The position numbers and the translations under genes are program-made. 48,986 nt of DNA from Burkholderiaceae bacterium (GTDB lineage: Bacteria > Pseudomonadota > Gammaproteobacteria > Burkholderiales > Burkholderiaceae_B). This document shows, piece by piece, positions 44,811-48,986 of this stretch (positions within the stretch are counted from its first letter, which is position 1; each line of letters begins with the position of its first letter). The stretch is from NCBI GenBank assembly GCA_020851995.1, contig JADZBO010000154.1:1-48986 (forward strand), written 5' to 3'. The notes below the pieces were generated by a model, which searched no databases, was not told the origin of the DNA, and saw only the letters and a program-made list of their open reading frames with translations.

Positions 44811-44817
44811 CAACCGC

Positions 44818-46101
44818 ATGTCCCGTAACGCTGAACTCTTCGAACGCGCCAGTCGCAGCATCCCCGGTGGCGTGAATTCGCCTGTCCGCGCATTCCGTTC
44901 GGTGGGCGGAACCCCACGGTTCGTCACCCGCGCCCAGGGTCCCTACATCTGGGATGCCGATGACAGGCGCTACATCGACTATGTCGGCTCCTGGGGACCG
45001 GCCATTCTGGGCCACGCGCATCCCGAAGTCGTCAGCGCCGTCCAGCAAGCCGCAGTCCACGGCCTGTCCTACGGGGCACCCACTGAGGCCGAAGTTCAGA
45101 TCGCTGAAATGCTGATCGAGCGCCTGCCGTCACTGGAAATGGTGCGGCTGGTGTCTTCGGGCACGGAAGCAACGATGACGGCCATCCGGCTTGCGCGCGG
45201 CGCGACCGGGCGCAACAAGATCATCAAGTTCGAGGGCTGCTATCACGGTCACGCAGACAGCCTGCTGGTCAAGGCGGGCTCTGGGCTGCTGACGTTCGGC
45301 AACCCGACGTCGGCGGGTGTGCCGCCGGAATTCGTCGCGCACACGATCGTGATCGACTACAACGACACGGAGGCAGTCCGTGCGGCCTTTGCCGAGCACG
45401 GCAAGGACATCGCCTGCGTGATCGTCGAACCGATCGCCGGTAACATGAACCTCGTCAAGCCGGCTGCCGGTTTCCTGGAAACCCTGCGCACGGAATGCAC
45501 GGCGCATGGCGCGCTGCTGATCTTCGACGAGGTGATGACCGGTTTTCGCGTGGGTCCCCAAGGGGTGCAGGGGCTCACAGGCATCAAGCCGGACCTCACC
45601 ACGCTGGCGAAAGTCATCGGCGGCGGGATGCCCATCGGCGCATTTGGCGGGCGCGCCGACGTCATGAAACACATCGCGCCGCTTGGTGGTGTTTACCAGG
45701 CAGGCACGCTCTCGGGCAATCCAGTCGCCGTGGCGGCTGGCATCACCACCCTCAAGTTGCTGTCCGCGCCCGGCTTCTATGAGCACCTTGCCTCGCAAAC
45801 GCGCAAGCTCACTGACGGGTTGACAGCCTGCGCGCGCGCGCACGGCATTGCCTTCAGCGCCGACAGCGTGGGCGGCATGTTCGGCATCTACTTCGCGGAT
45901 CAGGTGCCGGGCAGCCTCGCTGAGGTATCCGCCAGCAATATCGAGCGGTTCAAGGTGTTCTTCCATGCCATGCTCGACGAGGGTGTCTACTTTGCGCCGT
46001 CCGCCTACGAGGCGGGTTTCGTTTCCAGCACGCACGACGACGCAGTCATCGCCGCGACGCTCGCCGCGGCTGACCGCGCCTTCGGCAAGTTAGGCAACTA
46101 G
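44818..46101 (+). CDS. hemL: Glutamate-1-semialdehyde 2,1-aminomutase
   Basis: 427 residues, the same size as the E. coli enzyme. [13 protein letters not shown], the [11 protein letters not shown] helix and [12 protein letters not shown] (PLP-ring Asp) are present. [15 protein letters not shown] places the PLP-binding Lys at 265. HemL converts glutamate-1-semialdehyde to 5-aminolevulinate in the C5 haem pathway, using the glutamyl-tRNA made by gltX. It follows thiE by 97 bp and is convergent with livF. Confidence 0.99.
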   Translation: MSRNAELFERASRSIPGGVNSPVRAFRSVGGTPRFVTRAQGPYIWDADDRRYIDYVGSWGPAILGHAHPEVVSAVQQAAVHGLSYGAPTEAEVQIAEMLIERLPSLEMVRLVSSGTEATMTAIRLARGATGRNKIIKFEGCYHGHADSLLVKAGSGLLTFGNPTSAGVPPEFVAHTIVIDYNDTEAVRAAFAEHGKDIACVIVEPIAGNMNLVKPAAGFLETLRTECTAHGALLIFDEVMTGFRVGPQGVQGLTGIKPDLTTLAKVIGGGMPIGAFGGRADVMKHIAPLGGVYQAGTLSGNPVAVAAGITTLKLLSAPGFYEHLASQTRKLTDGLTACARAHGIAFSADSVGGMFGIYFADQVPGSLAEVSASNIERFKVFFHAMLDEGVYFAPSAYEAGFVSSTHDDAVIAATLAAADRAFGKLGN

Positions 46102-46108
46102 CGTCGAT

Positions 46109-46151
46109 CCGGCAAGCTGACAGATCAGGCTTGATTCTGCAAGCTTGCCGG
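46109..46151. terminator. Bidirectional hairpin between hemL and livF
   Basis: CCGGCAAGCT (46109-46118) and AGCTTGCCGG (46142-46151) pair perfectly. The loop can form a smaller CAGATCA/TGATTCTG stem. It lies 8 bp after hemL and 35 bp after livF on the other strand. There is no T-run in either direction, so termination would be weak or factor-assisted. Confidence 0.5.
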
Positions 46152-46185
46152 GCAAGTCCGCAGGATCGCAACAGCGTCGCCCCGG

Positions 46186-46890
46186 TCACACGCCCAGGTA
46201 GCGGTGCCAGAGCTCTCGGTCGGCGGCCAGCGCCGCCGAGGCGCCGCTCCACACGACGCGCCCACGCTCGAGAATGGTGTGGCGATCAGCCAGCCCGATC
46301 AGGCGCTCGACGTATTTGTCGATCACCAGAATGGTCTGGCCTTCGCGCCGAAGCTGCGCGAGGCAATGCCAGATCTCCTCGCGCACCTTGGGCGCGAGTC
46401 CTTCGGTCGCCTCATCCAGAATCAACAGCCGCGGATTCGTGACAAGCGCCCGGCCAATCGCCAGCATCTGTTGCTCCCCGCCCGACAACTGGTTGCCCAG
46501 GTTCGAGGCACGTTCGCGCAACCTGGGAAACATCTCGAAGACCCGCCTGGCGTCCCAACCGGCATGCATGCCGGGATTGCGCTGATCGGCAAATGCGGTC
46601 AGATGTTCGAGCACAGTCAGGTTCGGGAAGCACTGACGCCCCTCGGGCACAATCGCCACGCCCAGGCGCGCAATGCGATCGCTCGCCCAGCCGGAAATGT
46701 CCTGCCCGGAAAAATGCACCGACCCGGTCTGCAACGGCAACTGGCCGAACAGCGTGCGCACCAGCGTCGTTTTGCCCATGCCATTGCGCCCGAGCACCGC
46801 GTGCACCTCGCCTTCGTCGATCTCGAGCGAAATGCCAAACAGCACCTGGCTCAGGCCATAACCGCTCGCCACATTGCGCAGGTTCAACAC
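46186..46890 (-). CDS. livF: Branched-chain amino-acid-type ABC transporter ATPase, LivF
   Basis: 234 residues from a GTG at 46890 that overlaps livG by 7 bp. Walker A GRNGMGKTT, signature LSGGEQQ, Walker B LLILDE and a VPEGRQ Q-loop neighbourhood are visible. The short size and the N-terminal LNLRNVASGYG are typical of LivF. It forms the ATPase pair with LivG to drive uptake of hydrophobic amino acids, amides or aromatic acids; HAAT systems are broad and the substrate cannot be read here. It is the last gene of the liv cluster. Confidence 0.95.
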   Translation of the reverse strand: MLNLRNVASGYGLSQVLFGISLEIDEGEVHAVLGRNGMGKTTLVRTLFGQLPLQTGSVHFSGQDISGWASDRIARLGVAIVPEGRQCFPNLTVLEHLTAFADQRNPGMHAGWDARRVFEMFPRLRERASNLGNQLSGGEQQMLAIGRALVTNPRLLILDEATEGLAPKVREEIWHCLAQLRREGQTILVIDKYVERLIGLADRHTILERGRVVWSGASAALAADRELWHRYLGV

Positions 46891-47723
46891 GACCAGGCTC
46901 CTGCGCTGCGGGCGTTGTCCTGCACGTCGCCAGGGACCGGCACATCGCTTTCACCCAGATACGCCTCCCGCACAGCAGCGCTGGCGCGAATCTCCGAAGG
47001 TGTGCCGGTGGCAATGATCTGCCCATACACCAGCACCGAAATACGATCGGCCAGCCTGAACACTGCGTCCATGTCGTGCTCCACCAGCAGCATGGCCGCG
47101 CGCCCGCGCAGGCCATCGATCAGTTCGGTCAGTCGCGCCGTCTCATCAGGACCCATGCCTGCCATCGGTTCATCCAGCAGCAACACGGTGGGATGCGAAG
47201 CCAGCGCAAGCGCAAACTCAAGTTTGCGTTGTTCGCCGTGCGGCAAGGTGCCCGCAGGCCGTGAAAACAGCGCGCTATCAATAGCGCAATCGGCAGCCAG
47301 AAGGCGCGCATGGTCGTGCAGCGCTGAATCCCGCGCCCTCGGGCGCCACAGGCTGAAGTTCGAGCCATCGCACGCCTGCACGGCCAGCAGCAAATTATCC
47401 AGCACACTCATGCCCTGGAAGATATTGGTGATCTGGTAAGAGCGCGATAGCCCCGCCCGCACGCGCTGCCGGACCGAGGCGTGGGTGACGTCGCGACCCG
47501 CGACCCAGAGCGATCCCGCGTCCGCTTTTGTCATGCCCGCCAACAGATGAATCAGGGTGGACTTGCCGGCGCCGTTCGGACCAATCAGCGCGTGAATCTC
47601 GCCAGGCATCAGGTCGAGGGTCACGCCATCCGTGGCAAGCAGCGCGCCGTAGCGCTTGACCAGACCACGCGCGCGCAGCACGGGCACGGTGTCTGTATCG
47701 TTAGCCATGGACAAAGCGGTCAT
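46884..47723 (-). CDS. livG: Branched-chain amino-acid-type ABC transporter ATPase, LivG
   Basis: 279 residues from the ATG at 47723, overlapping livM by four bases; an ATG 15 bp further in is possible. Walker A GPNGAGKST, LSRSYQITNIF (Q-loop) and the LivG-type signature LPHGEQRKLE are present, with Walker B VLLLDEPMAG and the switch His in LLVEHDMD. C-terminal ACDGSN/EIRASAAV segments match LivG. It pairs with LivF. The in-frame extension over livM is not coding. Confidence 0.95.
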   Translation of the reverse strand: MTALSMANDTDTVPVLRARGLVKRYGALLATDGVTLDLMPGEIHALIGPNGAGKSTLIHLLAGMTKADAGSLWVAGRDVTHASVRQRVRAGLSRSYQITNIFQGMSVLDNLLLAVQACDGSNFSLWRPRARDSALHDHARLLAADCAIDSALFSRPAGTLPHGEQRKLEFALALASHPTVLLLDEPMAGMGPDETARLTELIDGLRGRAAMLLVEHDMDAVFRLADRISVLVYGQIIATGTPSEIRASAAVREAYLGESDVPVPGDVQDNARSAGAWSC

Positions 47724-48676
47724 GGGCCCGCCTCTGATCGGGTCGCCGCGACGGGCTTGCGGACCCAGGCGCCCGCGAGACCGGCGGGTGCCAGCAGCAC
47801 AATCGCCAGCAACAGAAGCCCAAGCGGCAAGTGCCAGTAGTCGGTGTAGAGCCTGAGAATCTCCTCGAGCGACAGCATGACCGCGGCACCGACCGCACCG
47901 CCCCAGCGGTGACCGATGCCGCCGACGATCACCATGATGATGAGGCTTGCCGACGCAGTCCAATGCATCATGGCAGGCGACACGAACAGGTTATGGTTTG
48001 CCAGCAGCACGCCGGCCAGTCCGCCCATCACGCCCGCGATGACGAAGGCGAATAACTTGATTCCGAACACGGGATAACCGAGCGCCACCATGCGCGATTC
48101 GTTTTCGCGTATGCCCTGCAGTGCCTGACCAAACCGCGAGTCGATCATCCGGTTCAACAGCGACAGACTGCCAGCGAGAATGACCAGAACCAGGTAATAA
48201 AACGTCCGGTCACTGGCCAGGTCGATGCCCGGAATCCGCGAAACGCCGGCCAGGTTCAGGCCATCGTCACCGCCATATTTGCGCAGAGAAATAGAGATGT
48301 AATAGACCATCTGCGCAAAGGCCAGGGTAATCATGATGAAATACACGCCGCGCGTTCGCAGGGATACGGCGCCGATCATCGCGGCCAGAGCCCCGGCGAC
48401 CAGCAGTGCAACCGGCCAGGCAAGCAGCGCGTTGTTCACGCCTTCCGTCGCCAGGATCGCCACAGCGTATGCGCCCGCACCGAAAAATGCAGCGTGTCCA
48501 AGCGCTACCATGCCGCCATACCCGAGGATAAAATTCAGGCTGGCGGCCGCCAGCGCGAAAATCATCACCCGCCGCACGAACGAGACATAAAACCCGAGGT
48601 CGAGCGGTGCAGCGACGAGCGGAAACGCCGCCAGTGCGAGCAGGACGATCCAGGGTGCGATTCGTGAAGTCTGCAT
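47720..48676 (-). CDS. livM: Branched-chain amino-acid-type ABC transporter permease, LivM
   Basis: 318 residues from the ATG at 48676. Eight to ten hydrophobic segments are visible. LGYGGMVALGHAAFFGAGAYA is the family core, RTRGVYFIMITLAFAQM precedes the coupling region, and RENESRMVALGYPVFGIKL faces the ATPase. It forms the membrane channel with LivH. The start lies two bases after the livH stop. The longer upstream frame overlaps livH and is rejected. Confidence 0.95.
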   Translation of the reverse strand: MQTSRIAPWIVLLALAAFPLVAAPLDLGFYVSFVRRVMIFALAAASLNFILGYGGMVALGHAAFFGAGAYAVAILATEGVNNALLAWPVALLVAGALAAMIGAVSLRTRGVYFIMITLAFAQMVYYISISLRKYGGDDGLNLAGVSRIPGIDLASDRTFYYLVLVILAGSLSLLNRMIDSRFGQALQGIRENESRMVALGYPVFGIKLFAFVIAGVMGGLAGVLLANHNLFVSPAMMHWTASASLIIMVIVGGIGHRWGGAVGAAVMLSLEEILRLYTDYWHLPLGLLLLAIVLLAPAGLAGAWVRKPVAATRSEAGP

Positions 48677-48678
48677 CG

Positions 48679-48986
48679 CTAGCCGCGCGCGGGAAAAAGC
48701 CCCGAAGGGCGAAACACCAGCACGATGGCCATGACGATATAGATAAGGATCGCGGCCAGCGTGGGGCCGACGCTTGACGCAACTGCTGGCGAGAAGAACT
48801 CGCGCAGGATCATCGGCAGGAAAGCCCGTCCGGATGTATCGACCATGCCGACCAGCAAAGCGCCGACAAAAGCACCGCGTACCGACCCGATTCCACCGAT
48901 CACGATACACACCAGAACGAGAATCAGGATCTGCTCGCCCATGCCGGCCTGGATCGCCGTCACCGGACCGAGCAAGGCGCCCGCCA
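48679..48986 (-). CDS. livH: Branched-chain amino-acid-type ABC transporter permease, LivH (3' part)
   Basis: Only the C-terminal ~102 residues are in the window; the frame is open to the right edge. MGEQILILVLVCIVIGGIGSVRGAFVGALLVG (in parts: IVIGGIGSVRGAFVGALLVG) is the LivH signature before the last helices. AAILIYIVMAIVLVFRPSGLFPARG is the usual C-terminal end. It continues the livHMGF order; a solute-binding gene would lie beyond the window. Confidence 0.93.
   Translation of the reverse strand, partial: AGALLGPVTAIQAGMGEQILILVLVCIVIGGIGSVRGAFVGALLVGMVDTSGRAFLPMILREFFSPAVASSVGPTLAAILIYIVMAIVLVFRPSGLFPARG

Noticed and set aside
46204-47439. 411-codon plus-strand frame across livF/livG
   Set aside because: Antisense to two ABC ATPase genes with complete Walker and signature motifs.

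Overview
The window is a dense, GC-rich chromosomal segment with almost no mobile DNA. Gene content and order point to a betaproteobacterium of the order Burkholderiales, probably close to the Alcaligenaceae (Bordetella-like). The evidence is the aroQ-accB-accC-prmA-DUF3426 block, the rubredoxin-algH-ruvX-pyrR-pyrB-pyrX block, a lysine/alanine-repeat histone H1-like protein beside nrdAB, and a 970-residue NrdA with two ATP cones. This is inference from recognised families; no database search was possible.

Layout. 1-6.5 kb: end of an M23 peptidase, anmK, erpA with a probable IscR site, a DUF6776-type membrane protein, argC, the rplM-rpsI ribosomal pair and a Tat-exported TRAP solute-binding protein. 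6.7-13.9 kb: pmbA facing yjgA/darP, an esterase, a Pat-like acyl-CoA synthetase/acetyltransferase, gltX and an unknown lipoprotein. 14.1-19.2 kb: nrdA-nrdB behind two NrdR boxes, a 260-bp stretch full of stem-loops, and the histone-like gene. 19.2-22.5 kb: a YggT protein and a large MscS-type channel, then a repeat-rich convergent junction. 22.5-28.8 kb (minus strand): SlyB-like lipoprotein, PfkB kinase, DUF3426 protein, prmA, accC, accB, aroQ. 28.8-37.4 kb: tlpA, then plus-strand mpl, yqiA-like esterase, RNB nuclease, TonB-like protein, aroE, lptG, apaH. 37.4-43.0 kb (minus strand): hydrolase, PlsC-like acyltransferase, pyrX, pyrB, pyrR, ruvX, algH, rubredoxin. 43.2-46.1 kb: a degenerate ThiD, thiE and hemL. 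46.2-49.0 kb: livF, livG, livM and the end of livH.

Most genes are core housekeeping: cofactor, pyrimidine, deoxynucleotide, shikimate, fatty-acid and cell-wall synthesis. They sit in tightly packed operons, many with 4-base ATGA stop/start overlaps. The less ordinary signals are regulatory or repetitive. They are the NrdR pair at canonical 31-bp spacing, an IscR-like site at erpA, a perfect 11-bp-arm palindrome before nrdA, stem-loops with mutually exclusive pairing before the histone gene, and a dispersed palindromic repeat at the 3' ends of two distant genes. There are also a 37-bp duplication across a stop codon, a 16-bp minisatellite, and enzyme homologues that have lost key residues (pyrX, the ThiD-like protein, the short ATP-grasp region of the Pat-like protein). 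I found no tRNA, rRNA, CRISPR array, insertion sequence, prophage or defence locus. No wholly new multi-gene system is evident.
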